A DNA stretch of 64,000 bases from Hedera helix (taxonomy: Eukaryota > Streptophyta > Magnoliopsida > Apiales > Araliaceae), in contig OX359266.1 in assembly GCA_947179155.2 (NCBI GenBank), positions 40,759,039-40,823,038 of the forward strand, read 5' to 3'. The notes under the pieces are model-generated. The model was given only the letters and a program-made list of their open reading frames with translations. It did not search any database and had not been told where the DNA came from. Of this stretch, positions 36,338 through 48,310 are shown piece by piece. The translations under genes and the position numbers were made by a program. Each line of letters opens with the position of its first letter. Position 1 is the first letter of the stretch.

Positions 36338-39300
36338 ATGGAGTTGGCAGCAGAAACTTCGTTTCCCAGCCGCTATGCACTTCCCCCCATCACAATTACA
36401 ACCACATATCCACATTTATTCACCTGCAGTCGCCGTTTAAGCTTCCCTCTAAAACTCCCACCAAAATCACGGCCTTATTCCACCAAAACGACTACGTTTT
36501 ACCCTGTCCCGCAAATCCCTCAAAGCCCAGTCATTTGTAGCTCCAGAGTTCGCTCAAACTCCACAGTTAGCCACCACAAGGAGCGCAAAATAGCAAGTGG
36601 ATCGTTAAGGAATTCAAACTTGGAGAATTTTGGGGTTTTAGGCAAGCAGGTGGTTGTGTTGGCTGTGTTGGGTTACAGCGTAATTAAATGTCAAAGAGCT
36701 TTGGCAATGGAAGGATTGGCGGGTGGGGTGTATTTGAAGAGTATTTGGCCTAAAGTTTTACAGGTTTTATGTGTTTTTAAAGAGCAAGGTTTGATATTGG
36801 CTGCACTTTTGAGCTTATCTGCTTTCTTTTCTATGGCCGAGACTTCAATTACTACCCTGTGGCCTTGGAAGGTATGTTATTGTACTTATTATATGGATTT
36901 TGATGCGTTACGGTCAAAATCTGGAATGAAATTTATCTAATAATGTTATTGTTGTGAAGTTTTATGGCCTTTGTATGGAAATATTTGTGGTTGTTTTGAA
37001 GTAAATTCTAGGCTTGTTGTGAAGCCAAAGAACAAGGAATATAGGTAATCCTCTTTGGTACCAAAATCCAAGCATTTGGGCATCTTTTATAGTATGATAA
37101 GATGGATACAAGTATATAAACATATCTCATCATATTTGCTACTTATGATAATCGAGTATATGTTACCATGATCGTGATGGGAAAGATTGTTTTGTCAAGT
37201 TGCTTTTGGGGGGGGGGGGGGGTAGTAAAAGATATCACTAAAATTATTAAGCTTTTTAGTTCATATATTTATGTATTTATAGACCCCAAAGTGTGGGAGA
37301 AATTGCAGAGGCCTCGAGGAATAACGCAAGGGTCACTTGCTCCAGTCCCTATACTTGGTCAAAATAACTTATAAAAAATAATCATGGAAAAGTTACAGTA
37401 AAGGATGTCTTACAACAGGCTGAACACAGTGTAAAAGTGTTGCTAATGTCTCTTGGATGTAAGTTTCTGATACAATGCTTAATACACAAGTGATGTAACA
37501 ACTTTAGTGGATTGTAGAAAGTTTAGGCAGCCAATTGAAGGAGTTTCTTATTGGCTTGCTGAAACTTGAAAGGGAAATAGTAGAGGTGGTTTTGTTGTTT
37601 AAATTTCTCTGGACCGCTTTTGAAATTAAAATTTCCAGTATAAATGATGCTAATGCACTTCTATCTAAGTATGAAAATTAACTCCTGCACCATCAATTTC
37701 CTCCCCCCTTGTCATCCCCTCTCATTAAAATCTAAAAGATTTTCACATGATTAAGATCTATAAAAAATAAGTATAAGGCTTGAACAGGGCTCTGCACCTA
37801 TAGTATTACCAGTTGCAGCCTTGACTTTTAGCTACGAGGACAACGGAAAATGTTACAAATGAAGAAGGTATGTATAGTTTCTTAAAAAAATCCCCTAAAT
37901 TACAAGTGATCAACACATGAACACTAGACTCACCCAAGACTTTCTTATGCTTAAAACTTTCTAATAAATTCTCTTCGGTTATCCTCCCTCCCCCATCCCC
38001 ACTCCGAAAAAACATATGCAACACTAGACTACTCATCCATAAGATTTATGCATCTTATGGCTCAAAGAACCTCCTTTCCATATTTGATACATGCATAATG
38101 AGTCTATGACCCGACTGTTTTTCCTCACCTTATCTCATGTTCCCTGTTTATTGCTAGCTTGGAGGATTAAAAAGCATGTTTTCAATAATCTGATCGCCCC
38201 GCGGTGATGCGGAGCAATATATGGGAGTTTTAGTATTACTAATTAATTGTTTTATATTATTGCTTACAGATAAATTAACGTAGTTATTTATGTAATTATT
38301 CTAGTGTTTTATTAGATTATTATAAGAAAGTAGAATCTTTTAGAGTTTTTCATCATCAGGATTGTTTCCTTTTGACAAAACTAACACATAAACCATTGAA
38401 CTTGTCGGGTTTTGTACATTAGGCTACTGAATTTTTAATTTTGTTAATTGAACCACTGTACTAACTAAATTTTTTTAATCAGATCATTCGTTAAAATCAG
38501 CTAAAAGACGTTAGTTGATAATCTGACGTGACATTTTTTTTTAAAGACGTGGCAAAACAAACTAACATTTAGGCCACTGAACTTGTCAGGTTTTGTGCGT
38601 TAAGCAACTGAACTTTTAATTTATTTAATTGGACAATTATACTAATTAAATTTTTTTAATTAAGTCATTACGTCAAATTAATTGGACGGAAGTTATCTTT
38701 ATTTCCAACGTGCTTGTGCGACTTTTTTATTATTTTGAAAGTGAGATGGTTTTTTTTTATTATTATGTGAATACGACATGACTTTTTTTTAAAAATACAA
38801 AAAAATATTAAAACAAATTTTTAAAAATACAAATAAAATGAAAATAAACTTGAAAATATATAATAAAAGGATTTAAAATAAAATAAAATAATTTTAAAAT
38901 ATAAAATAAAATTAAAATTAAAACCCTCTCTCTCTCTCTAAAACCCATCTTTTTTAAAACAATAAAATTTTTATTGTAATTTTCCAAGTAAAATTTTATT
39001 TTATTAGTATTTTTAAAATATAATTTTAATTTAATTTTATATTTTAAAATATAAAATAAAGAGGGGTTTTCTTTGTTTTAAAAAAAGAGGGGTTTTAGAG
39101 AGAGAGGGTTTTAATTTTAATTTTATTTTATACTTTAAAAAATTATTATTTTATTTTAAATCCTTTTATTGTATATTTTCAAGTTTATTTTAATATTATT
39201 TGTATTTTTTTTTAAAAATTAATATTTTTGTTTGTATTTTTTGAAAAAAACCATGTTATATTCACACAATAATAAAAAAAGCCATCTCACTTTTAAAATA

Positions 39301-42300
39301 ATAAAAAAGTCGCACAACCACGTCGGAAATAAAGATAACTTCCGTCCAATTAATTTGACGTAATGATCTGATTAAATTTTTTTAATTAGTATAATGGTTC
39401 AATTAAAGAAATAAAAGTTCAGTAGCTTAAATGTTAGTTTGTCTTGCCACGTCATTTCCAAAAAAAAATAAAAAATGCCACGTCGGATTATCAGCTAACT
39501 TCTGTTAGCTAATTTTAACATAATGACCTGATTAAAAAAATTTAATTAGTACAGTGATCCAATTAACAAAATTAAAAGTTCAGTAACTTAATGCACAAAA
39601 TCCGACAAGTTCAGTGGTGTAAGTGTTAGTTTTTCCGTTTCCTTTTTAATTAAGATTGTACTTGGTATCCAAGTATTAGGGTTTCTATTCTCCTACATAA
39701 GTTGATGTACTTTTCATTATTTTTCAGAGTTTATTATATTATTGATTTGAGAAAAGTTTTGTGCATTCATGGTGTGTTTCTCTGTCAATTCTCTGAGGGG
39801 ATTGGTACTCTTATTTCTTATTTTCATTTTGTCCTAAATCACATGAGATTTTATAAGGACTTACTAAGTTACTGAATTGTTTTTGAATGATCAAGAAATG
39901 GCAGCTTTATAGCAGCTTCTCACTTATTTTTGTCCTTGCCATATGTTTTGGCCCAGTGGAGTTTCTCATTGATGAAAAGGCAGAAGTTTTGCGCAAAGGT
40001 TTTTCTTATTGAATTAGTGCTTTTGTAATGAATAGTAATCGGTGTTTCTTCTATTGCAGGTGCGTGAGCTGGCTGAAAAAGAGCCAGAGGATGGTGTCTT
40101 CAGAATGCTTCGTAGTGATGTCACGCGTTTCCTTACAACCATTCTTATTGGCACAACGTACCATAGAATCCAATTGCATACTTCTTAGTGTTTCAAATCA
40201 CATTATAAAATGCTTTTCTTACAAGTTTCATATTGTTCTCAGTGTAGTCAATATTGGAGCTACAGCACTTGTCACAGAGGCAGCAACAACACTTTTTGGT
40301 GAAGCTGGTGTTACTGCAGCAACTGGCGTAATGACAGTAAGTGCCATTGCATTCATTCAATCAAATATATGAACAAAGAGTATATGGTGATGATGATTAG
40401 CTGTAGAAGTCCTTTAGAATTTATCAAAGAAATGGTTATGGATTATAATCTTATAATAATGCTTGCTAGGTAGACTTGCATTTTTTTTTCCAATCATCTG
40501 TGTGTGTGCGTGTGTCGGTTGCCTTTCCTAACTTAATACCATATATATTATTAATCCATCAGGCCAAGATACGTGTGTTTCATACCTAAGTACATACCTC
40601 TCAAGTTGATTTTTGGTGGAATATAGTATGAAACATTTTTATTTTTTTTGGAAAATTATAAGTCTGAAACCCTATAAGATTGAAATATGCGAATTGAATT
40701 GACAACTCGAATATAAGACTCTGCAGGTGGCTAGAAACCGAGTTGAACTTTGGATCTCCCTTGACTTGTCAACAAAAACTTTGGATCTCTTAAGGTCAAT
40801 TCCTCACCAGATGCCATTCCCCTTCGTCCTGCCTTCCCTCCCCCCACCACTGCTCTTGATTTAGCCTAATGGACTGCTCTAGAAAATGGTTACTGCTAGA
40901 GACTTCTGAGGGATTAATATATGGACCTAAAGGTGCTGAACTGAGTTTTTACATTGAAGTATTTGGTTTATTTTGACATAAGTGAGATATAACAGATTTG
41001 TGGGGATTTTACAATCGGCATACAAGAATAGCCTAAATTGCCTTGTGTTTCCTGGGTACTTAATCACTCAATATTTAAACTTAGCTTAACAACATGTACT
41101 TTAAAAAAAATGCCACGTCTATTTTTAATACTTAATGGAAATATATAATTCCCAGAATTACTTCCATGTATGAAGGCAGAATGTTAGTATATCCTAAATT
41201 ATGATATAAGGGAAAGTTTAAAGAATGTATGAGGAGTGAAAAGCATATTACGAAGCAGCAAAGGTCAGATATACGGAGAAATAAAAAAGCAAAGACAAAG
41301 AGTTGTACATTACTTATATATGTCTTAATAATGTCTTAATTAGCATGTAAAATACAATTAGCTCGTTTATTTTGGGATGGAGGGATTGTTACCCAAGATT
41401 CTGAAGGAAATTATTTTATGTCAGAATAAAATCAATTCTATGTTAGCCTTGCACAAATATTTGTGACTTGTACATTACTTATATATGTCTTAATGTATGT
41501 CTGAATCTATGCTTTATGTTTTATCAGTCAATACTTTTATAATAGCTCAATATGTAAAATTTCTCAGTGTTTGGTTGCAGGTAGCTATTTTGCTCCTTAC
41601 TGAAATTACCCCCAAAAGTATAGCCGTTCACCATGCTACAGAAGTTGCTAGATTGGTGGTATGCTTGACAAACTCAATTAAGTCTATTAACTTGGTCTGT
41701 ATAATTTGTCATTTTTATTTTTATACATTTCAACTCTCACTTAATAACTGTGGTGTCATTAATGCTAATCCAAATTAATGTGATAAGTGATTTATGTAAA
41801 ATCTCTAGGTTCGGCCAGTTGCATGGCTTTCTTTGATACTTTATCCTGTTGGAAGAATTGTAACATTTTTGTCAATGGGGATGCTTAAGTTGCTCGGTTT
41901 AAAAGGAAGCAGGTATTTGTCAGTAATCTATTCTGTTTCTTCATTGTACTTCATGTTTTTAAAAAGGGCATGCTTATTATTTCTTTTAGCTTTGATGAGC
42001 AAATATTGTATGGTTGACGAAATGTTTTTGGACAGTGAATGACGAGCTATATTAAGACTGAACTTAATTTTAGGGAAATAGTTCTCTGGTGGTCCATCTT
42101 CTTCTTTCCTTTCTTTTTGGTTGTCTTCCCCCCCCCCCCTTTTTTTGTGTGTGTGTGTGGGGGGGGGGGGGGGGGGGGGATTTTTAGACGCATTGATGAA
42201 ATTAATCTCTTTTTTGTTTAATCTTGATGGTAGAGTACATTGCAAGATTTTAGCTTGTGGAGACTCTTAGAAAGCAGTCAATGCTGCTGAACAGGGCCTC

Positions 42301-45300
42301 TGGGGATTTATTTTTTTTATTGATGGCATTGGCCATATGATTTTCAAGTTCATCCACCTCAATGTGCCGCCCCAGTAATTGAATTAAATATCCTGGAGCA
42401 GTTTGTATGTAGCATGGTCAGCCATTAAGAATCCTCCAAGGCTTACCTCAATTGTTTTTGTAAATGATTACATTTAGTGCTCTCAAGAAGAAGATACTAA
42501 TTTATATTACATCCCCTCCTTCAATTATATTTTGGTTATTTTTATTAATCCCTTTGCAAACCTTATTTTTGTTACTTTACGTGATTGTCTATTTCTTTAA
42601 ATCAATTAGCGAACCATATGTTACTGAAGATGAACTGAAGTTGATGCTGAGAGTTGCTGAGTCGAGTGGAGCAATTGAGGAAGAAGAACAGGTGAATTAC
42701 AACTTCAAAGGTTATATGTGCTACTCAGATTTAGTATCTGTTGCTAATCCTGCTTGTTAATACTTTACCTGATCTACTTGCTGAATATGTGCAACAATCT
42801 TATCACTTTGAAATCCAACTTAAGTTGCCATTTTGGCAGGATATGATTGAAAATGTGTTGGAGATAAAAGATACACATGTTAAGGAGGTGATGACCCCTC
42901 TTATAGATGTAGTTGCCATTGATGCGGCTGCGACATTATTAGATTTCCACCATTTCTGGGTGACTAATCAATACTCCAGGTATGTAAAGCTCATCACTGG
43001 TTGGTACCTGTTTTCTTAGTTTTATGGTAACTAAAGAGTGTCAGGATGAGTCTGTAGGGTACCAGTATTTGAGCAGCGGATTGATAACATTGTGGGTATT
43101 GCTTATGCAATGGATCTACTAGATTATGTTCAAAAGGCAAGCTAGTTCTTTTATTCTCTATCACTCATACTATATGCTGTGCAGTTGCATAGCAATGATA
43201 CTTTTTACATATATTTCAATTTTGAAGGGAGAAATACTAGAAAGCTCAACTGTGGGGGATATTGCACAAAAGCCTGCATATTTTGTTCCTGGTAGGAGTT
43301 AACTTTTCTTTAAAAATCGTGGATGTATTATTCTTCCTGACTCCAGAGATATTTTGATTCTGGTTTCTACATAGTTTGTACATAAATATTGCTTACTAAT
43401 TTGGCTAGGAGTTCGAGCTTGACTGTATGTTATATTGATGCTGCTCTGCTGTTAATGAAACAAACTATTATTTGTTCTCAACAAGTTTTCAGAATAAATA
43501 TCTTTGTTGATAATATTGCAGATTCAATGTCCGTCTGGAATCTTCTCAGGGAGTTCCGCATCCGGAAGGTTCACATGGCTGTAGTTCTTAATGAATATGG
43601 AGGAACTGTGGGAGTATGCTCATGCCCTTGATGTTTGAAATTCTATTTAGAATTATTTATTGGATGTCTTTAAATTGAAAGGATATTTCAAAAATCATCC
43701 ATGGTTTTGCCTGTATGTGTAGTCACTAATTGCATTTGTATGTACAATTGTTTCAACTTATACATCCAGAAATTTTGTCTATTGTAGTTTACAAGCAATT
43801 ATATCCAATACCTGGTCAATCTGGTGATGTGTAGGGGAACATAGTGCGTGGATTGTGTGAATTTTGTAGTTTTATCCTTGTTTCCATCTATAGTATCATT
43901 ATAACTAACATAAAACTCATCATTTTCCCAAATTGCTTGCGGGTGTGATGCTCTCTAGCAAGGGGCTTTATAACTTCTTTGCTGTCATTTAACTTTTGTG
44001 TTCGCCCCAAAAACTATTACTCCCAATGTTGACATGAAGAGTCTCATTTGCATAACTTACAAACTTTAAGGATGTATTTTGCTTCATATTTCTCCCTAAA
44101 TTTATTGAGTATTTAGTTTTGCAGTGATGGCATGATATGAAATTGTGATGGTAAAACTTGAAAACATTGTGTTATTTTATACAATCATCAAAAGAAATAG
44201 CCTTTTTTTTTTGGAAAAAAGGTGGCAAACGGGGCTCGTTTTGTGGAATGGAGGGAGTAGTATTTAGTACATTAACAATTTTTAATAGATAATATTTCAA
44301 AATTCCATTACTGGGATCTTATGCCAAATCTTTGTGTTTCTGGATGAAGCAGATAGTTACTTTGGAAGATGTTGTTGAGGAAATTGTTGGTGAAATTTTT
44401 GATGAGAATGACTCAAAGGTAATCTGTCATGTATTTTGAATTTCCATCTTGTGATAATTAGCACCATACTTTTGGTAAATGATTGCCCTAGCATTTAATC
44501 AGGTGAGATGTTCGTGAGGTGTTTGCGTAATGCAATCCATTCCCTTTGTTCAGGCTGGAGAGTCCTGCGTAAAAAACGTAGCTAAAGATGTTTTGTAATG
44601 TTTTAATTAAAGTTTGAAATTTTGCAATCTGCATTTACTTGCAATTGACAACTGAATCCGACTTTTCCCATAATTTTCATATCCGTAGTAGTGCGAAAAG
44701 AAGGCCCGGCTCCAAACCATTATTTGAATTCTTCGATCTTTTTCTTGATTTCATCCGTTTATTCATTCAACTCACAGTCACAGATGAGACGGAAGGACTT
44801 CTATTGGAATCCCCTTCTAAATTTACAATAGTAGGGCAACTTAAATATACCTTTAGTTCATATATAACTAGTCAATATTTAATATCACATATACACGTCT
44901 TTCTTCCATGTGCTTCGTATTCACCCGTAGTTCGCTCCCAGAAATATAGCCATCCCTGGCCCCTCACGTCAATCCCACGAGCCTCTTATCTAGGGATTTT
45001 ACCATAAATCTATTGATTTTATATGATTTAACCCCTTATTATTACCAATCATGAAAAACGATATTATTTTCAACTTTTGTAGGAGGAAATTCAGAAAAAA
45101 ACTGGCTATGTTGTAATGCGAGCAGAAGGAGTCTTTGATGTTGATGCAAATACATCAATTGACCAACTCTCGGAAGATCTGGATATCATTTTGCCAGAGG
45201 TGTGTTCCTTTTGTAGGTTGTTATAACTTATTATTTTATGAAAGTTGTTTTTGTCTGTAACTTCTTTGCTTCTACATAGAAAATGACATGTAGGGTTTCT

Positions 45301-47345
45301 TTATATACTAGCTAGCTATATTTGTAATTGGTTCTTCCAAAAAAAGTAAAAGAATAATATGTTGCCTAAGTTGAGACACTTTGAACCCCAAATGATAGGT
45401 TACATTTATTTTTTTAGCTCAAATTTTAATAATAGCATCTCCTCACTTTCAAAGGCCCTCAAATTTCTTGGCGGAAAAATGCACCAAAAGGACAGCAGAA
45501 TATTCGCACAATACCCTATCTTTCTCCTTCAACATGAGGATCAACTTGAGTGAACTCCTCAAGTGTTCTGGCATAATTGAAACTATAGCATAAAGTACAA
45601 TTCACAAGTTTTTTACTACTGTGTAAATGTAGTAATAAGTTCTCTAACCCATTCACTTTACATAAATCACCAGATTACCTATGTAAGGTTCCTTATTCTT
45701 AAGTTGTCTTTCGTAAAAATATCTTTCCTTGCAACTTCCCATAAAAAGGCAGCTACTTCCATGCCTGATAAAGAGAGGGAAAGCATTCTTTCCATGGAAT
45801 TCTATCCGGCACCACTCCCTATCCACCTTGAACAAATCATACGAATTAATGTATATGAGTTTTCTCCTTCGAAAGTTATCTGTCATCAGAATATTCCTTG
45901 CTGCTTAGCCCGCTCTCCGCACATAGAAGACCATAGTTATTTAAGCTTTGACTCCATTTTTTAAATATTCATTCAACTTCATTTCTTTTGTTTTTGTAAT
46001 GAATTACAGGCCCATCAGTATGAGACGGTATCGGGTTTCATATGTGAAACGTTCGGATATATTCCACGAACAGGTGAGAGGATCAGAGTAGTGCTTGAGA
46101 AAGCAAAACGAGAAGGGACCAGTGACTACAATGAAGCAGAAACTGAATGTCATGATCAGAAGAATTCGCATCAAATGTTTAGACTTGAGGTACTCATAAT
46201 TATACTTTTGCAAGGTCGTGACAATTTTGAAAGCATCAGTAAATAATGCTAGCATATTATGGCCATATAGATAAACTCTCTTGTCCCAAAATTTTCTTTT
46301 TTGTTCCACTCCTCTTTTAGGCTATTTTTGCTTATACACCTGCTCCTTACACCTTACGTTGGATAATTCACGGATATTCCCATATTTTGAGGTCCTGGAC
46401 TTTCTGTCTTTTGGCGTCAGAGATATGTCATACTAAAGAACCCATAATTGAAGTTTCCGCATGATACAGAAGATTCTTTTCTACAATTACTTGGATAGGT
46501 TGAGCGCATTGTTGCATTCTGAGAATTGATTTATCTATTTCTCTGGTTCTGAATATAGTTTAAGGCACCGAAGCCTTCCAGACCAGTGTCCACTTACCAA
46601 TTCAGAGTATAGTTTGCTGCTAACTGTAACTCCAAAGCACATGCTCTTAATCAATTAGTTGTACGTGGAATTTTTACTTGTATAAAGAGTTGAATGCAGA
46701 ATTTTTAAATGCAAAACAATTTGTGCTGCAAATTAGTCAAGGTTTCTGTAGGAAGTTCTGTCTGTCTTTGGTATCTAACTTATCAAATTTCCACTTACAA
46801 AATGTAGATCATGGCAAACAACAGTCTTGACAAATTTGTACATGTTGACAAATCCTCTCTCAGACATCTTTGCTGGTTGCTTGGTCCTCTATTAATCTTT
46901 TGGAAGTCGACATACTTGGCTACATTATTTTGAACTCCTACTTAATCACAACAATAATAACCAATATGATAGAGAAGAGTTAATGCCCCTTTTCAGTGTT
47001 TGAATAAACTTATTTTTTTGTGCATGTTTTTTTGCATTAAGTCATAATTTGGTAGCTGTTATAGAATTAATTTGTTTTGTCTTCTTTCCTGTGCTGCAGA
47101 TATTGGCAAGAGATTGTAGAAAGGTTAGAGCCGTCCAATTTACACGGATAGATCATGATTCAACAACAGAGACCAAAGATATCACTCGCATGGTCCCCAG
47201 AATTTTGAAAAGGAAATGGAGAGAGGATGAAAATTTAGACCAGAGTGATGATGAGAAATTTTATCAGGGGAGTCCAAACGGTAGCTTCTCTCAAGACCCT
47301 GTAATTACCAAAGACGAAGTTGATGAGAATATCTATAAACAATAG
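36338..47345 (+). CDS. Plastid DUF21/CBS/CorC-like membrane protein (CBSDUFCH type, 14 exons)
   Basis: CNNM/CorC-related membrane protein, close to Arabidopsis At1g55930/At3g13070. Exons: 36338-36871, 40060-40157, 40243-40336, 41581-41658, 41809-41912, 42610-42691, 42840-42979, 43058-43136, 43228-43291, 43522-43613, 44353-44418, 45083-45199, 46010-46189, 47100-47345; 657 residues. The first about 80 residues are Ser/Thr/Pro-rich and basic, fitting a plastid transit peptide. The DUF21 membrane part runs from about 150 to 290 (LILAALLSLSAFFSMAETS, LTEITPKSIAVHHATEVA). The CBS pair contains VMTPLIDVVAID and VVLNEYGGTVGIVTLEDVVE, and a CorC_HlyC domain holds VSGFICETFGYIPRTGERI. Relatives are linked to Mg2+ or other divalent-cation transport; substrate here is inferred. 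Intron 8 is GC-AG (GCAAGC donor at 43137). Intron 1 (3.2 kb) holds a foldback transposon; intron 11 holds plastid DNA. Confidence 0.93.
37207..37222. repeat. Poly-G run in intron 1
   Basis: An uninterrupted run of 14-16 G, a likely place for length error or polymorphism. Confidence 0.8.
38374..39636. mobile_element. Foldback transposon in intron 1, 1.26 kb, 10-bp target duplication
   Basis: Flanked by GTTTCCTTTT on both sides (38364-38373, 39637-39646). It begins GACAAAACTAACAC and ends with the near-complement GTGTTAGTTTTTCC. Nearly the whole element folds on itself: for example CCCTCTCTCTCTCTCTAAAACCC near 38925 pairs with the AGAGAGAGAGGG block near 39100, and GAACTTGTCGGGTTTTGT near 38400 pairs with its complement near 39600. 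Each arm has two related sub-blocks (CACTGAACTTGTCAGG recurs inside). No transposase. Long TIRs and a 10-bp duplication point to a Mutator-like element. Confidence 0.85.
42130..42180. repeat. Poly-C, TG and poly-G tracts in intron 5
   Basis: A C run near 42130 is followed by T, a short TG repeat and about 20 G ending near 42179. The proline/glycine frames over it are artefacts. Confidence 0.85.
44020..44257. mobile_element. Stowaway-like MITE in intron 10
   Basis: Starts CTCCCAATGTTGACATGAAG and ends with the inverted partner GTGGAATGGAGGGAG, flanked by TA on both sides (44018-44019, 44258-44259). The inner pair GAGTCTCATTTGC and GGGCTCGTTTTGT also fits. A TA duplication and a CTCCCT-type end define the Stowaway group of Tc1/mariner MITEs. 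Confidence 0.7.
44640..44993. other. Nuclear insertion of plastid DNA (NUPT), mosaic, in intron 11
   Basis: Two outer blocks match remembered plastid inverted-repeat DNA around trnV-GAC. Block 44640-44716 (CATATCCGTAGTAGTGCG, AAGAAGGCCCGGCTCCAA) is from the rps12-trnV side. Block 44904-44993 (GTAGTTCGCTCCCAGAAAT, CACGTCAATCCCACGAGCC) is from the trnV-rrn16 spacer. Their relative orientation seems inverted compared with the plastome. The middle part (about 44717-44903) is probably also organellar but I could not place it. Several differences are C/T or G/A, as expected for decaying NUPTs. The 122-residue frame over it is not a gene. Confidence 0.7.
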
Positions 47346-47443
47346 TTTTAAGTTCTTATTCCTCTTCCTTTTCTTACAGTAAGTAAAAAAGAAAATAAAA
47401 GTCTCAGTAGGAAACTGAAACATAGAAATATTAGATTGTCTGT

Positions 47444-47821
47444 CTACAGATGGAGTGAAGTATCAACGTCAGATCTCTCAGAAGTATACAATGGGCTCAC
47501 AGTTGCTGCTGCACCACTGGACCATAATTTTGTGGAGGGTGAGGTCTTCATGGATTGAGAGTTTGCATGTTTACTGTATAAGTCGATTCCAAGGGAGAGT
47601 GAATCTTCATGAGGTGATCTAGATGGAAAAATTGTATCGTTTTGGAAGGACATCTTGGGAGGCTCAAAAGACGTGGTGGGCATAATCCGATCAGATTCCG
47701 AAAACAGCCTTAAAACCTCTTTTCCTCTCTTCTCCTTCATCTTTTGCAACTTTCTGAATCTTTCTTGTAGGAGAGCAATTGAGGTACTGACAACAGTTGG
47801 ATCACCACTTTGCCCTCCCAT
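47444..47821 (-). CDS. Small plant-specific protein, DVDTSLHL family
   Basis: A 125-residue frame from the ATG at 47821. It opens MGGQSGDPTVVSTSIALLQE, continues with a basic helical stretch (RFRKLQKMKEKRGKEVLRL), passes SLSLGIDLYSKH near 75 and ends RSDVDTSLHL. The start block, an SLSLGL-like block and the DVDTSLHL end recur in an uncharacterised plant family that I recall without a name. The same frame is open upstream for about 40 codons (KATISLTNHSSSPP, AAFYHAYTISAFDS) until a TAA near 47950, so the true start or an upstream exon could differ. No signal peptide or membrane segment is seen. The stop lies only 98 bp from the stop of the convergent DUF21 gene, so the 3' UTRs probably overlap. 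Function unknown. Confidence 0.7.
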   Translation of the reverse strand: MGGQSGDPTVVSTSIALLQERFRKLQKMKEKRGKEVLRLFSESDRIMPTTSFEPPKMSFQNDTIFPSRSPHEDSLSLGIDLYSKHANSQSMKTSPSTKLWSSGAAATVSPLYTSERSDVDTSLHL

Positions 47822-48310
47822 GGAGTCGAAAGCTGAAATAGTGTAGGCGTGATAGAATGCTGCAGAACCAACAGGAGGAGAGCTCGAGTGGTTGGTAAGA
47901 CTAATTGTAGCTTTTTGGGAGTTTGAAGAGGTACCACAATGTAATGTTTATATAGGTGAATAATGTGTTTCTGTTCAGCCACCCTAATTGATTCTTGAAC
48001 AGGAGAATCGGTTACCGTGGAACTAAATCCAAGAGGAAAAGTTCCAATTCTAATATAAGGTAAGCATGAAAGCAAAGGGACATTTTTAAGGGAGGAAAAG
48101 GTTGAGAAAATATGTCCGAAAGACATGGAGAGTAGCATTTGGAATATTGTGTTTGCGGGAATAAATGGTTAGTAATGCCTTGTAAACTTGTCCTTTTGAG
48201 TCCTTTAGGCTTCTTAAAATGTGGATGGTGCTGCTTATTTTTTTGTGGTTTAGATGGTAATTGCTTTTGGTTGGTATAAAGAGAGATCATGATGATGTTT
48301 TTATTCATCC
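47822..48310 (-). other. Possible 5' part of the DVDTSLHL gene (frame-broken)
   Basis: The minus strand is open in successive frames: QKNKQHHPHFKKPKGLKRTS from about 48255, then RIGTFPLGFSSTVTDSPVQE, then the frame joining the 125-residue ORF. No splice sites connect them simply. It may be the long 5' UTR with upstream frames, or a coding part with two frameshifts. Confidence 0.3.

Noticed and set aside
42039..42245. Proline- and glycine-rich frames
   Set aside because: Produced by the poly-C and poly-G tracts.
44639..45007. 122-codon frame with non-repetitive protein sequence
   Set aside because: It overlies the plastid insertion inside an intron; the source is plastid spacer DNA, not a gene.
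45653..45964. Overlapping 77- and 86-codon frames in intron 12 of the DUF21 gene
   Set aside because: Complex sequence and possibly an insert of foreign origin, but I could not match it to any family and both strands are open, which is typical of chance.
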